A DNA stretch of 64,000 bases from Arthrobacter sp. ISL-72 (lineage in GTDB: Bacteria > Actinomycetota > Actinomycetes > Actinomycetales > Micrococcaceae), in assembly GCF_018613755.1 (NCBI RefSeq), contig NZ_JAGGPP010000006.1, positions 124,001-188,000 on the forward strand, given 5' to 3'. Positions 8,414 to 17,290 of this stretch are shown here, piece by piece. The position numbers and the translations under genes were made by a program. Below the pieces are notes generated by a model. The model was not told where the DNA came from. It did no database searches and was given only the letters and a program-made list of their open reading frames with translations. Position 1 is the stretch's first letter. Each line of letters begins with the position of its first letter.

Positions 8414-8938
8414 TTAACCTTTCAAGGGCCGCGAGTAAGAGGATCCGGACGACGTCCGCTCCAGCACGCCGAAGTCGATCATATAGCGGCGCAGCATTAC
8501 AACATCGTCGGTGTAGCTGAGCAGCCGTTCATTAACCTGCCGTTCGGTGAGGTTCTCGCCCGGCTCGATGGCTTCGCTGGCGATCCATGCCAGCAGCTCC
8601 CGCCGTTCCTCCCTGTTGGCCGGGTACCGCTCGATTCTGCCAAGGCGCATGAACCGAGCCACACCGGTCTGCGCGAGGCGTCTGGGTTGCTGGCTGAGAA
8701 GGTCGCGGAAGATCGTCTCGGAGGCCACCAGTTCGTTGTCGGGGGACCGTTCGACAAGTCCTGAATCGAGCAGGGCGGCGATGGCCCGCTCGCGTCGTTG
8801 GCCTGCCAGACCTGCCGCCACATCGGCCAGCCTGGCGCCGAGCACTATTTGTGCGTAGGCGGTCCGCGCGTCGTGATTAGCGAGGGCCGCCACCACCCGC
8901 CGCCAGTGCGGTCCGCTTTGCCTGGTTCCACTGCTCAA
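8414..8938 (-). CDS. DUF2087 domain protein, probable DNA-binding regulator
   Basis: The last 75 residues match DUF2087 (RIERYPANREERRELLAW ... LTERQVNERLL ... DVVMLRRYMIDFGVLER). The N-terminal part resembles an ArsR/wHTH-like helical segment (RERAIAALLDSGLVERS). No ATG fits. I chose the TTG at 8936-8938 because GGAGGGA lies just upstream and the residues before it have no domain character. A longer frame runs to 9172 but looks non-coding. DUF2087 proteins often accompany small HTH domains. Target genes are unknown. It converges on the ChaB gene with a 16-base gap. Confidence 0.72.
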   Translation of the reverse strand: MSSGTRQSGPHWRRVVAALANHDARTAYAQIVLGARLADVAAGLAGQRRERAIAALLDSGLVERSPDNELVASETIFRDLLSQQPRRLAQTGVARFMRLGRIERYPANREERRELLAWIASEAIEPGENLTERQVNERLLSYTDDVVMLRRYMIDFGVLERTSSGSSYSRPLKG

Positions 8939-9259
8939 GCTGCTTCCCTCCGCCCTGGAGCTACAGTCCGCATGCTGCGGACGGCGCTGGCCGTCGGTGC
9001 GGACAGGCAAAATCGTAGTCCTGGCCGAGTTCAGCCGAAAGGGATCCCGCGGGCTAAGTGATGGCGCCGGGCCAGCGGTGTGATGTGAAATAGTCCTAGG
9101 GCACACGTCCCAAGGCGGGCCGGAAACGGCAGGCAACAACCTGGACCATTGCGCTGGCCGTGTTGGGCGCATGTCTTCCCGGAGTCATACCAATGGTTCA
9201 GGTGGCCCGCCCACTTCCACCGCAGGCGGGCACCTTCGCGTCATTGGCTTGGGCCTTTG
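8939..9259. other. 321-bp gap between DUF222-HNH and DUF2087 genes
   Basis: Both flanking genes are on the minus strand, so this holds the end of one unit and the promoter of the next. I see no gene, no clear hairpin terminator and no recognisable operator. Confidence 0.4.
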
Positions 9260-10642
9260 CTAAGCCGCTGGTACGGCTGGGGCAACTTGCCTGACCGCTA
9301 CTCCAGCCAGTCTGGTTCCTGGCAGCGGGGGAGCAGTGGAGCAGTAGCTGTGGCCGGTGGGTGTGGTGAATTCGATGGGGTGCCTTGGCCCTGGCCGTGG
9401 TCTTGCGATCCATCCGGGAGTTTCCTTGGTGTGGTTGCAGGCTTCGCAGAGACCGGCGCTGTTGCCCAGGGTGGTGGTTCCGCCGTCGTGCCAGGGAACA
9501 ACATGGTCGTGGTGGCGGATGGGCGCATCGCAGGATGGCGTGCGGCAGGTGTCGTCGCGGGCCTGGATGAAGCGGCGGAGCCGTGCCGGGAAGAGCCTGG
9601 CCCGGGAGTCCATGGCGATGAGGTCTCCGGTGCCTGGGGCCGTGTACAGCCTGCGGAGCCAGATTTTGAGCTCCGCCCCGGAGTCGGGCATGCCCGTGGT
9701 GAGTCTCCGGGCCCAGCCGGCCGGCACGGTGCCGTAGCCGTTGAGGCGGGCCGGTTCGCTGTCGCCCTGGAAGAGGGTGCGGTCGGTCATGATGAGCTGG
9801 ATTTCGACGCCGGTCACGCCGCCCGGGGCGCCGGTAGTGCGTTCGACCAGGGCGTCGGCCATGATCTGGCCGCGGGAACGGGCGTCGCCGTCGGAGTGCA
9901 GGGTATCGGCGTGGCGGCTGAGCGCGGCATGCACGGCGACTCCTTCGGAGATGGGGAGCAGCGCGGTCAGGTAGGTCATGGTGTCCGGTGCTGGGCGGAG
10001 GCTGACGTGCCGTTCGGCTGCGGCGTGGCTGGCCCGTTGCGTGACGGAGCGCGGGTCCCTGCGGTAGGAGGCGGCCCGGGCCGCGGCGATGATCGCCCGG
10101 TCTCCGGCGCCGGCGAAAGTGCCGGTGTCTGCAGCGAGTTCGTCGTCGACGGCGCACCGGTCCGCAGCGCTCAGGCACGCTGTTTCCTTCACCAGCAAAG
10201 TGGCACGCCATTCGTTCAGCTGCCCGGTGTCCAGGGCGGCAAGTGTGTGCGGCATCTCCGTGACGAGGGCTTTCGCCAGTCCCAGCAGGCGGCTGCCGCG
10301 GGCGGGCGACTCACGCCGGGCGAGGGCGATCTGAGCAGCCACTCCTTGGCCTTGTTCCGCTGCCGGAATTCCTGCATTGGCCTGGGATTGGCGTTGACTG
10401 GCATCGACGGCGACGGTTGCGCGGGCCTGCACACCGCTGATCGCTGACTTCAGGTCCTCAAGGCCGCTCAGCTGGCCGATCAGCCCGTCTGTGTCGGAAG
10501 ACAACTGAAGGGAACGCACCGCGGCGACCAGGTCCTGCACGCTGGCACCTGGGACAACAGCACCCGGTACAGCAGCACCAGGGACAACAGGGCCGTCCGA
10601 CGCCGCTGCCAGAGTAATCCGAGATTCCTGTATGCCGTCCAT
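9260..10642 (-). CDS. DUF222 / HNH endonuclease-signature protein
   Basis: A 460-aa protein of the DUF222-HNH type that is present in many copies in Micrococcaceae and mycobacteria. The N-terminal helical DUF222 region spans about residues 35-330. The HNH nuclease motif is near 370-420, with zinc-site cysteines ([17 protein letters not shown]) and the His-rich strand [12 protein letters not shown]. The N-terminus carries a short V-P-G-A repeat ([15 protein letters not shown]). These proteins are sometimes linked to 13E12 prophage-like repeats, but this copy has no phage neighbours. Biological function is unproven. Confidence 0.88.
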   Translation of the reverse strand: MDGIQESRITLAAASDGPVVPGAAVPGAVVPGASVQDLVAAVRSLQLSSDTDGLIGQLSGLEDLKSAISGVQARATVAVDASQRQSQANAGIPAAEQGQGVAAQIALARRESPARGSRLLGLAKALVTEMPHTLAALDTGQLNEWRATLLVKETACLSAADRCAVDDELAADTGTFAGAGDRAIIAAARAASYRRDPRSVTQRASHAAAERHVSLRPAPDTMTYLTALLPISEGVAVHAALSRHADTLHSDGDARSRGQIMADALVERTTGAPGGVTGVEIQLIMTDRTLFQGDSEPARLNGYGTVPAGWARRLTTGMPDSGAELKIWLRRLYTAPGTGDLIAMDSRARLFPARLRRFIQARDDTCRTPSCDAPIRHHDHVVPWHDGGTTTLGNSAGLCEACNHTKETPGWIARPRPGPRHPIEFTTPTGHSYCSTAPPLPGTRLAGVAVRQVAPAVPAA

Positions 10643-10779
10643 GTTTACAGTCTTCCGGTGACCTCTGACAATTTAGGCTCATTGATCCGTCTCACTGGGT
10701 AGGCTGAAGAGAAATTGCTCCGGCGTCGGCCCACAAGCTGGCCCATATCGTCGTCCCACCATGAGCAGGCAGGCACACC

Positions 10780-12045
10780 ATGACAACGAACAGCAAGCAC
10801 GGCCGCACGGGCAAAGGGGGTGCCAAGACGGCCAGCGAACGTACACGGACCGATCCTCCTTCCCTGAGCGCGTTTCGCGCCGGGCGCGCCGTTGACTCGC
10901 TCACGCCGCCGTTTGTCCAGTGGTTCGACGACGGTTCCCCCGGCGCTGCTGCTGCCGCGTTGGGGTGCCTGGAACAGGTCAAGGCTGTTATGGGCCGTTA
11001 TATGCAAAGCACGGCCGCGGCCGACGTCGCACGTCTTGATCCAGTGATCCTGGCGGAGGCACTCGCCGCCGAGATCACCTCCGTGACGGGCGCTGATGCC
11101 GACGAAGCGGACGACGCCGGCCGGGCCGTCTACGTCGTCGCGGCCGTTCATGCCTTCGTCGATTTTCTCGCGGAAACGGGCCGTTGGGCGGGCTCCGCCG
11201 AGCAACTCGCTGAGGTCATCGACCTTCTACATGCCCTTGCCGGGGGCGGCGACGGCGTAGCGGGCTACGTTGATGTGCCGGACATTCCAGACGAGGACGC
11301 TCTCAGGGTCTTCTCTCAGCTTCCGCTTATCAAGCGGGCAACGGCGTTGCTTGAGTGGATCGGCGACGGCAAGCCGGTAACCGCAACCGGTGCGCTGCGC
11401 CTGCGGGATATTGAACCGGCCGCCGCCTGTGTCGGGGTCTCAGTCAAGGGCGCCTCCAAGCAGCCTGGAGCCGCGGTGGCGGTTGATGCAACTTCGCGGG
11501 ATGCCGTGCCAACAGTCCGGAGCATGTATGAGGTGCCGCTGCTCGCTCAGCTGTGGGAGGCACTGGGCCGCACGGAACTGATCGAGACAGGCCCAACAAA
11601 GGCGCTGCCATCGGCCGCCACTGAAGTATTTCTAGCGGGCGGGACGTCGGAGCGGCTGCAGGAGCTGGTGTTTTTCACCGACCAGTTCCTGGACGCTGCC
11701 GTCCTCGGCTACGACCCCGAGCAGCAGTGGGAACGGGCGATCGCCGGAATGCAGGCATCGATCCTGCTGGCGGCGGCAACCGCTAATCCGGCCCGGAAGG
11801 AGCGCGTCCTGGCCGCACCGGATTATGCGCCCGCTGAGGAAAAGATGATGGCTGGGGTGCTGACCCGCGCGGCCGTGCGCGGCCTTGAAGAACTGGCAGA
11901 TCTGGGGCTGTTGATCGTCGACACACACTTCCGGATACCGCCGGAGTTGATCCGCTGCATTGCCAATGTCTTCGACGACGCGTTGGTCCTGGAAGACCTG
12001 GGCCTGCTGGATCACTCCGGCCTCGATAACGTCCCCGCTTTCTGA
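10780..12045 (+). CDS. Conserved actinobacterial protein of unknown function (421 aa)
   Basis: I recognise no catalytic motif. The protein is acidic and mostly helical, with a basic start (MTTNSKHGRTGKGGAK). A middle segment reads RATALLEWIGDGKPVTATGALRLRD, seen here as the pieces ATALLEWIGDGKPVTATG and ALRLRD. It is followed by VRSMYEVPLLAQLWEALG, a pattern I associate with uncharacterised actinobacterial proteins of plant-pathogen-plasmid ORF-3-like context, from memory only. The C-terminal part (TRAAVRGLEELADLGLL) could form a winged helix. It lies 16 bases before a DinB-fold gene on the same strand, so the two may be cotranscribed. Confidence 0.65.
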   Translation: MTTNSKHGRTGKGGAKTASERTRTDPPSLSAFRAGRAVDSLTPPFVQWFDDGSPGAAAAALGCLEQVKAVMGRYMQSTAAADVARLDPVILAEALAAEITSVTGADADEADDAGRAVYVVAAVHAFVDFLAETGRWAGSAEQLAEVIDLLHALAGGGDGVAGYVDVPDIPDEDALRVFSQLPLIKRATALLEWIGDGKPVTATGALRLRDIEPAAACVGVSVKGASKQPGAAVAVDATSRDAVPTVRSMYEVPLLAQLWEALGRTELIETGPTKALPSAATEVFLAGGTSERLQELVFFTDQFLDAAVLGYDPEQQWERAIAGMQASILLAAATANPARKERVLAAPDYAPAEEKMMAGVLTRAAVRGLEELADLGLLIVDTHFRIPPELIRCIANVFDDALVLEDLGLLDHSGLDNVPAF

Positions 12046-12061
12046 CTGTCAAGGAGATCCC

Positions 12062-12580
12062 ATGAAATCCAACGAAGTTCTTCTGGACGCTTTCGGACGC
12101 ATCCACGAGACGGTGGCCGCGACTCTCGCAGGGGTCGACGGCGGGATTCTGACCCGCAGGCCCGCGGGCAACGGTAACTCGATTGCGTGGCTGATCTGGC
12201 ACCTTGGCCGCGTCGAGGACGCCCAAGTGGCCTCCGCGGCGGGCCTGGATCAGGTCTGGACATCGCAAGGTTTTGCGGACCGCTTCGACCTGCCACTGCC
12301 TGTGAGGGACACCGGCTACGGCCATACCACCGACCAGGTCGACGCCGTGAATTCCCCGCCGGAGTTGCTGCTCGCCTACTACGATGCCGTTCACCAGCAG
12401 ACCGTGGACTTCCTGGAGACTCTCGATGACGAGGACCTCGACCGCATTGTCGACACCCGCTGGGACCCGCCCGTCACGCTCGGGGTACGCCTGGTGAGCA
12501 CGATTGCCGACTGCCTCCAGCACGTGGGGCAGGCTGCCTACGCCAAAGGCTTGAAACGCGCAGAGGCCGGCGGCCGGTAA
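12062..12580 (+). CDS. DinB-fold / DUF664 mycothiol-type transferase
   Basis: 172 aa, starting at an ATG preceded by AAGGAG. The four-helix DinB fold is indicated by the metal-site histidines in WLIWHLGRVED (about residues 41-51) and CLQHVGQAAYAKG (about 149-161). In actinobacteria DUF664/DinB proteins are proposed to use mycothiol or bacillithiol as a cosubstrate; the reaction here is unknown. It follows the 421-aa unknown gene by 16 bases and is convergent with another mycothiol-type enzyme. Confidence 0.82.
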   Translation: MKSNEVLLDAFGRIHETVAATLAGVDGGILTRRPAGNGNSIAWLIWHLGRVEDAQVASAAGLDQVWTSQGFADRFDLPLPVRDTGYGHTTDQVDAVNSPPELLLAYYDAVHQQTVDFLETLDDEDLDRIVDTRWDPPVTLGVRLVSTIADCLQHVGQAAYAKGLKRAEAGGR

Positions 12581-12620
12581 TCAAGTCCCGCAGGCGGCTC
12601 GCACTAGCGGACTCTTCGGC

Positions 12621-13316
12621 TCACGGCGTGAGCGGGCCCCGAAGGACCTGGTGGGCAAGGTCAGCGTCGCCTTCAATGAGGGCCGAATCCTCGAGCTTGG
12701 ACCGGCCCCAGAGGCCCAGATACATCGCTGGCACCGGAGCGGTGACGGATGCTGCGGCTTGGCCCGTGCCAACCTTCCAAGTGCTTGACCCGGGCACGTG
12801 GAAAGCCACGGCACCCGCCGGCTGCGGCATCCGCTCCAGCCTCATCTGCCGCGGAGTGAACATCGTCAGCACCTCGTCCACTCCGTCGAGCATGAATTCG
12901 GTACTGAGGCCCGGCGTCTCCAGTCCGGAGGCCTGGCAGGCATCTACGAGGTGGATGGCGTGCTCATGGGCCTGCCGCCGAAGCCAGAAACCGGCAGTGC
13001 GGGGCGGCGGACCAAAGTTCCAACATTCTGCCCCGGGATCCAGGGCGGTCATCACCTCAAGGAAAAGTGCTGCCCCCTCGAGAAACCATGCTGCGGCGCC
13101 TGTCACCGGAGGGGGCGCTTCCTCGACATACTTGCCGCCACGAACCACGTCCGCAGCCCAGCGTTCAATGGAACCGAGGTGCCCGAACAGCTGCTCGAGC
13201 GTCCAGCCCGGGCAGGCGGGAACGGTGCGCGACAGCACGCCTACCGGCTGGAGGGCGAGCATGCGCAGTCGGTCGACGAAGCCGGCCAGCTCGGCAAGAT
13301 AGTTTTCGGGCGACAT
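12621..13316 (-). CDS. Maleylpyruvate-isomerase family mycothiol-dependent enzyme
   Basis: 231 aa. The N-terminal MDMPI metal-binding domain shows CPGWTLEQLFGHLGSIERWA (about residues 35-54), with His and Glu ligands, and a second histidine cluster RRQAHEHAIHLVDA near 112-125. A C-terminal SCP-like domain follows. The family catalyses mycothiol-dependent isomerisation or conjugation, but most members have no known substrate. It fits with the other mycothiol-system genes in the window. Confidence 0.85.
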   Translation of the reverse strand: MSPENYLAELAGFVDRLRMLALQPVGVLSRTVPACPGWTLEQLFGHLGSIERWAADVVRGGKYVEEAPPPVTGAAAWFLEGAALFLEVMTALDPGAECWNFGPPPRTAGFWLRRQAHEHAIHLVDACQASGLETPGLSTEFMLDGVDEVLTMFTPRQMRLERMPQPAGAVAFHVPGSSTWKVGTGQAAASVTAPVPAMYLGLWGRSKLEDSALIEGDADLAHQVLRGPLTP

Positions 13317-13371
13317 GCCAAGAGCCTAGCGCGGCGCGCCAGGCTCCATAGTGCAGCCGTACTTGCCGGGG

Positions 13372-13668
13372 TTACGATCGGGAGCGTGCAGCCTCTGAAC
13401 CCCGGTCGATCCTGACGTCGAAGTCCAGGCCGACACCGTTGCCCGCGAGGCGGCGGAGCAAGTAGGCGCGGAGGGCGTCGTTTGTGGCAGTATGCGGGCT
13501 GCGGAGGGCTTCACCGCTGAGCAGGGCGTAGGAGTCGCCGACGTGGAATACCGTCAGGAAGCAGTCCTCCAGGTCATCCGTCCGCAGGTTCCGGACGATG
13601 TCCCGGAAGCTGCCTTCTGAGCCGCTCCTGGGCATGGTCGTCACCGAAAAGGTCACAGTGCTTGGCAT
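13372..13668 (-). CDS. Hypothetical protein, 98 aa
   Basis: A compact alpha/beta-looking protein starting MPSTVTFSVTTMPRSG with no recognisable family motif and no signal or membrane segment. It stands alone between the maleylpyruvate-isomerase-like gene and the ABC transporter region. AT-free codon use and plausible composition favour a real gene, but no functional inference is possible. Confidence 0.5.
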   Translation of the reverse strand: MPSTVTFSVTTMPRSGSEGSFRDIVRNLRTDDLEDCFLTVFHVGDSYALLSGEALRSPHTATNDALRAYLLRRLAGNGVGLDFDVRIDRGSEAARSRS

Positions 13669-13775
13669 GTTCGCTTGTCCTCTTAAGCCTTCAGCAGGGG
13701 ACCATCCCCCGGCCTCTTAGACAGGCTAACGGCTGGTTTCCGCAGGCATAACCCTTACCGGGCAGTAAGTTGAGA

Positions 13776-13787
13776 AATTCATGAATT
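13776..13787. promoter_or_regulatory. Perfect AATTCATGAATT palindrome upstream of the amino-acid ABC transporter
   Basis: A 12-bp perfect palindrome, embedded in a locally AT-rich patch (gagaaattcatgaattcagcaattt), lies about 145 bases upstream of the solute-binding protein start. It is an unusual motif for this GC content and could be an operator. The regulator is unknown. Confidence 0.35.
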
Positions 13788-13931
13788 CAGCAATTTCCTG
13801 CGCGAGCATCCGGGCCGCCCGGCGCGCGGCCGCGTCATGTATTCCCACGCGGGAGATCTTGCTATGGTCGGAAGTGGACTGCCGGCCTGCGGTGTAGCAA
13901 GCATCTTCCGGCAACAGGACGAAGGTTGGTC

Positions 13932-14753
13932 ATGAAGCGCACACGTCTTTCCGCTATCGGTCTCATCGCAGCTGCAGCACTCGCGCTCGCCGGCTGCGGG
14001 TCCGGGTCCACGACGCCGACCGGCTCGGCACCTGCCGGCGGCGCCGACACTTCGCTCAGCGATGTCACGAGCGCTGGCGAACTCAAGGTCGGCACGGAAG
14101 GCACGTACAAACCCTTCTCGTTCCACGCCGAGGGAAGCGGCGAACTGACCGGATATGACGTCGAGATCATCACCGCCGTCGCTGAAAAGCTCGGCGTCAA
14201 ACCGTCCTTCCAGGAAACCCAGTTCGACGCCATCTTCGCCGGCCTTGAGGCCAAAAGGTTCGACGTCGTCGCCAACCAGGTTTCGATCACAGACGAACGC
14301 AAGGCGAAATACGAGTTCTCGGAGCCGTACACGGTGAGCACCGGCGTCGTTGTCACCAAAGCTGACGACAGCAGCGTCAGCTCCTTCGACAGCCTCAAGG
14401 GCAAGACAACAGCACAATCGCTGACGAGCAACTGGTACAAACTGGCCCAGGAAAGCGGCGCCAACGTGGAAGCGGTGGAAGGCTGGGCGCAGGCGGTGAC
14501 CCTGCTCAAGCAGGGGCGCGTTGACGCCACCATCAACGACAAGCTGACCTATCTGGACTACCAAAAGACCGCGAAGGACAGCGAGATCAAGATCGCGGCC
14601 GAAACCAAGGACAAGTCGCTCAGCGCCTTCGCCTTCCGCAAGGGATCAACCAGCCTGGCAGATGCTGTAGACAAGGCGCTTGGCGAGCTGCAGACGGACG
14701 GCACCCTGACTAAAATCTCGCAGAAATACTTCGACGCCGACGTCACTAAATAG
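13932..14753 (+). CDS. Polar amino-acid (cystine-type) ABC transporter substrate-binding lipoprotein
   Basis: 273 aa with a lipoprotein signal peptide ending in the lipobox ALAGC (Cys about 22). The rest is a family-3 solute-binding fold (LKVGTEGTYKPFSFHAEG near residue 50, VANQVSITDERKAKYEFSEPY in the middle, DGTLTKISQKYF at the end). The ATG at 13932 is used because GAAGG is 7 bases upstream, while a TTG 6 bases earlier would be too close. It is followed by its permease and ATPase. Sequence features are closest to TcyA/FliY-type cystine or related uptake systems; the ligand is inferred. Confidence 0.9.
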   Translation: MKRTRLSAIGLIAAAALALAGCGSGSTTPTGSAPAGGADTSLSDVTSAGELKVGTEGTYKPFSFHAEGSGELTGYDVEIITAVAEKLGVKPSFQETQFDAIFAGLEAKRFDVVANQVSITDERKAKYEFSEPYTVSTGVVVTKADDSSVSSFDSLKGKTTAQSLTSNWYKLAQESGANVEAVEGWAQAVTLLKQGRVDATINDKLTYLDYQKTAKDSEIKIAAETKDKSLSAFAFRKGSTSLADAVDKALGELQTDGTLTKISQKYFDADVTK

Positions 14754-14805
14754 CGGTGCCAGAAGGTAGCGGGGCAGGTCCCGACGGCGAACGCGGCGCC
14801 TGCAT

Positions 14806-15471
14806 ATGACAATCAACTGGGACCTCGTGTGGAGCTCTCTGGGCCCTATCCTGATGGGGGCAGTCACCGGCACGATTCCGTTGGCCCTGGCGTCCTTCGG
14901 CCTCGGACTTCTGCTGGCGCTGCTGGTCGCACTGATGCGGTTGAGCAGGAATCCCGTCTTCTCTGCCGTTGCTCGGATGTTCGTTTCAGTCATCCGCGGC
15001 ACGCCCCTCCTGGTCCAGCTATTTGTCATTTTCTACGGTCTTCCTTCGGTCGGCGTAACCATCGACCCCTGGCCCAGCGCCATCATCGCCTTCTCCCTGA
15101 ACGTGGGAGGATACGCTGCGGAGGTCATCCGGGCGGCCATCCTGTCCGTTCCGAAGGGGCAATGGGAAGCCGGCCACACCATCGGGATGTCCCGCCGCCA
15201 GACACTGGGGCGCATCATCCTGCCGCAGGCCGCGCGGGTCTCGGTCCCGCCGCTTTCCAATACGTTCATCAGCCTGGTCAAGGACACGTCGCTGGCCTCG
15301 CTGATCCTCGTCACGGAACTGTTCCGCCAGGCCCAGCAGGTGGCGGCCTTCAGCCAGGAGTTCATGGTGCTCTACCTGGAAGCCGCGGTCATCTACTGGA
15401 TCATCTGCCTGGTGCTTGCCGGCGGGCAGTCCGCCCTGGAGAAGAGATTGGACCGCTATGTCGCCCACTGA
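14806..15471 (+). CDS. Amino-acid ABC transporter permease
   Basis: 221-aa inner-membrane protein of the His/Glu/Gln/Arg permease family with about five transmembrane segments. The EAA loop that contacts the ATPase is visible as EAGHTIGMSRRQTLGRIILPQA (about residues 123-144; conserved E-A-G near its start and ILPQA at its end). VIRGTPLLVQLFVIFYG in the second segment is typical of the family. The next gene starts inside its 3' end (14-base overlap), indicating translational coupling. Confidence 0.92.
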   Translation: MTINWDLVWSSLGPILMGAVTGTIPLALASFGLGLLLALLVALMRLSRNPVFSAVARMFVSVIRGTPLLVQLFVIFYGLPSVGVTIDPWPSAIIAFSLNVGGYAAEVIRAAILSVPKGQWEAGHTIGMSRRQTLGRIILPQAARVSVPPLSNTFISLVKDTSLASLILVTELFRQAQQVAAFSQEFMVLYLEAAVIYWIICLVLAGGQSALEKRLDRYVAH

Positions 15472-16243
15472 ACCTGAGCTCGCGGACGACTCGGCCCTGC
15501 TCACGGTGCGGGGACTGCGCAAGGCCTTTGGCAGCCACGAGGTGCTGAAATCCGTTGATGTGGACGTCCGCCGCGGCGAAGTCGTCGCACTGATCGGGCC
15601 GTCCGGCTCGGGTAAGACGACGGTGCTGCGGTGCCTCAACGGGCTGGAAATACCCGACGCCGGAATCGTGGACTTTCTGGGCCAGCTCGCCGTCGACTTT
15701 TCCGCGCCGGTGTCCAAGAAGCAGCTGGCCGCCTTACGGGACCGCAGCGCGATGGTGTTTCAGCACTACAACCTGTTCCCGCACAAAACCGTCCTGGAGA
15801 ACATCACCGAAGGCCCTGTCCAGGTGCAGAAACGTCCCAAGACCGAAGCGATCGCCCAGGCCAGGGAGCTTCTGGCCCGCGTCGGGCTGGCCGAAAAGGA
15901 GAAAAGCTACCCCTTCGAGCTCTCGGGCGGGCAGCAGCAGCGCGTAGGCATCGTGCGCGCCTTGGCACTGCGCCCGCAGCTCCTGCTCTTTGACGAACCG
16001 ACGTCCGCCCTGGACCCGGAATTGGTGGGGGACGTCCTTACCGTCATCAAGGAGCTCGCGGACGAAGGCTGGACCATGGTGGTGGTCACGCATGAACTTG
16101 CCTTTGCCCGGCAGGTCGCCGACGAAGTCATCTTCATGGACGGAGGCGTCGTCGTCGAACGGGGCCACCCCGACACCGTACTCCGCGCCCCGCGGGAGGA
16201 GCGCACCCGGCAGTTCGTGGACCGGCTGCTGAACCCGTTCTAG
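15458..16243 (+). CDS. Amino-acid ABC transporter ATP-binding protein
   Basis: 261-aa ABC ATPase that powers the permease. Walker A is GPSGSGKTT (near residue 48), the Q-loop FQHYNLFPHKT, the signature LSGGQQQRV, Walker B LLLFDEPTSALDPE and the switch histidine VVTHE. The ATG at 15458 overlaps the permease stop and has GGAGAAGAG upstream. The set of binding protein, permease and ATPase is complete; a single permease implies a homodimeric channel. Confidence 0.94.
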   Translation: MSPTEPELADDSALLTVRGLRKAFGSHEVLKSVDVDVRRGEVVALIGPSGSGKTTVLRCLNGLEIPDAGIVDFLGQLAVDFSAPVSKKQLAALRDRSAMVFQHYNLFPHKTVLENITEGPVQVQKRPKTEAIAQARELLARVGLAEKEKSYPFELSGGQQQRVGIVRALALRPQLLLFDEPTSALDPELVGDVLTVIKELADEGWTMVVVTHELAFARQVADEVIFMDGGVVVERGHPDTVLRAPREERTRQFVDRLLNPF

Positions 16244-16309
16244 GAAGGGCGGCCCTTGCCCGGTGGTGAACGGCAGAGGAGGATGTTTGGCAAACGGCAG
16301 GAGGCCTCC

Positions 16310-17290
16310 ATGACGCAGCTTGGAAAGTTTGAGAAGTATCTCATCGAGGAATTCTTCGACGACTACCGTGCCGGTGCCATGAGCCAGCACACGTTCACAC
16401 GCCGGGTGGCGTTCATTACCGGCAGCATGGCCGCCGCCGCAGGCGCCATGACCCTGGTTGGCTGCACGCCGCAGGAACTTCCGCGCAGCACCGATCCGAT
16501 GCCTACACCCGCTCCGTCGGCGTCGTCAGCGGGAGGCGGCACTGCTCCCGCGCGTGCCGTACCGGGTGGTGCCAAGAGTCCGCTTTCCGTTCCCGAGGGT
16601 ACCGCCGGCCTGGTGACCGAGACGGTGCGGTTCCCGTCCGGCGGCGCCGATTTCAGCGCCTACCTTGCCCGCCCCGAGGGGGATGAAGCCGGACCGGCAG
16701 TGCTCATCTGCCATGAGAACCGCGGGCTGACCCCGCATATCCAGGATGTGGCGCGCCGCTTCGCCAAAGCCGGCTACGCAGCCCTGGCGCTTGACCTGCT
16801 CAGCAGGGAGGGAGGAACCCAGAGCCTGGACCGCGACGCCGTTCCCGGAGCGCTGACCCAGGCCGGGGCAGCACGCCACGTGGCCGACTTCGCGGCCGCT
16901 TTCGACTACCTGAACTCACAGTCATTTGTCGTTTCCGGGCGGATTGCCTTGACGGGCTACTGCTTCGGGGGAGGCATCACGTGGCAGGCAGCGACGGAAC
17001 TGCCCGGGCTGAAGGCCACGTCCGCTTTCTATGGACCCGCTCCGGACCTGGATAAAGTTCCCACCATCAAGCCGGCCGTTCTTGGCGTCTACGCAGAACT
17101 GGACGCCCGGATCACGGGAGCCCTGCCGGCGCTGCGGGATGCCCTCGCGGACACCGACGTCCGCCACGAGCTCAAGGTATACCCCGGCGTCGACCACGCA
17201 TTCCACAATGACACCAGCGACCGGTACAACGAGGCGCAGGCCACTGCTGCCTGGAACGACACGCTGGCCTGGTTCGGCAAGTATGTCTAA
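16310..17290 (+). CDS. Dienelactone-hydrolase family lipoprotein with Tat-like signal
   Basis: 326 aa. After a short cytoplasmic leader the motif TRRVAFITG and a hydrophobic stretch ending LVGC form a twin-arginine, lipobox-like signal (about residues 28-51). A Pro/Ser/Ala linker follows. The alpha/beta hydrolase domain has the dienelactone-hydrolase nucleophile Cys in GYCFGG (about 217), Asp in YAELDARI and His in VDHAFHND. The ATG at 16310 has GGAGG upstream; an earlier in-frame ATG at 16283 is too close to its purine tract. The long N-terminal extension before the signal is typical of this secreted DLH subfamily. Substrate unknown. Confidence 0.85.
   Translation: MTQLGKFEKYLIEEFFDDYRAGAMSQHTFTRRVAFITGSMAAAAGAMTLVGCTPQELPRSTDPMPTPAPSASSAGGGTAPARAVPGGAKSPLSVPEGTAGLVTETVRFPSGGADFSAYLARPEGDEAGPAVLICHENRGLTPHIQDVARRFAKAGYAALALDLLSREGGTQSLDRDAVPGALTQAGAARHVADFAAAFDYLNSQSFVVSGRIALTGYCFGGGITWQAATELPGLKATSAFYGPAPDLDKVPTIKPAVLGVYAELDARITGALPALRDALADTDVRHELKVYPGVDHAFHNDTSDRYNEAQATAAWNDTLAWFGKYV

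Noticed and set aside
10643..10779. Possible second small gene between the HNH gene and the 421-aa gene
   Set aside because: The divergent 137-bp region has no frame with a start, ribosome-binding site and plausible composition.
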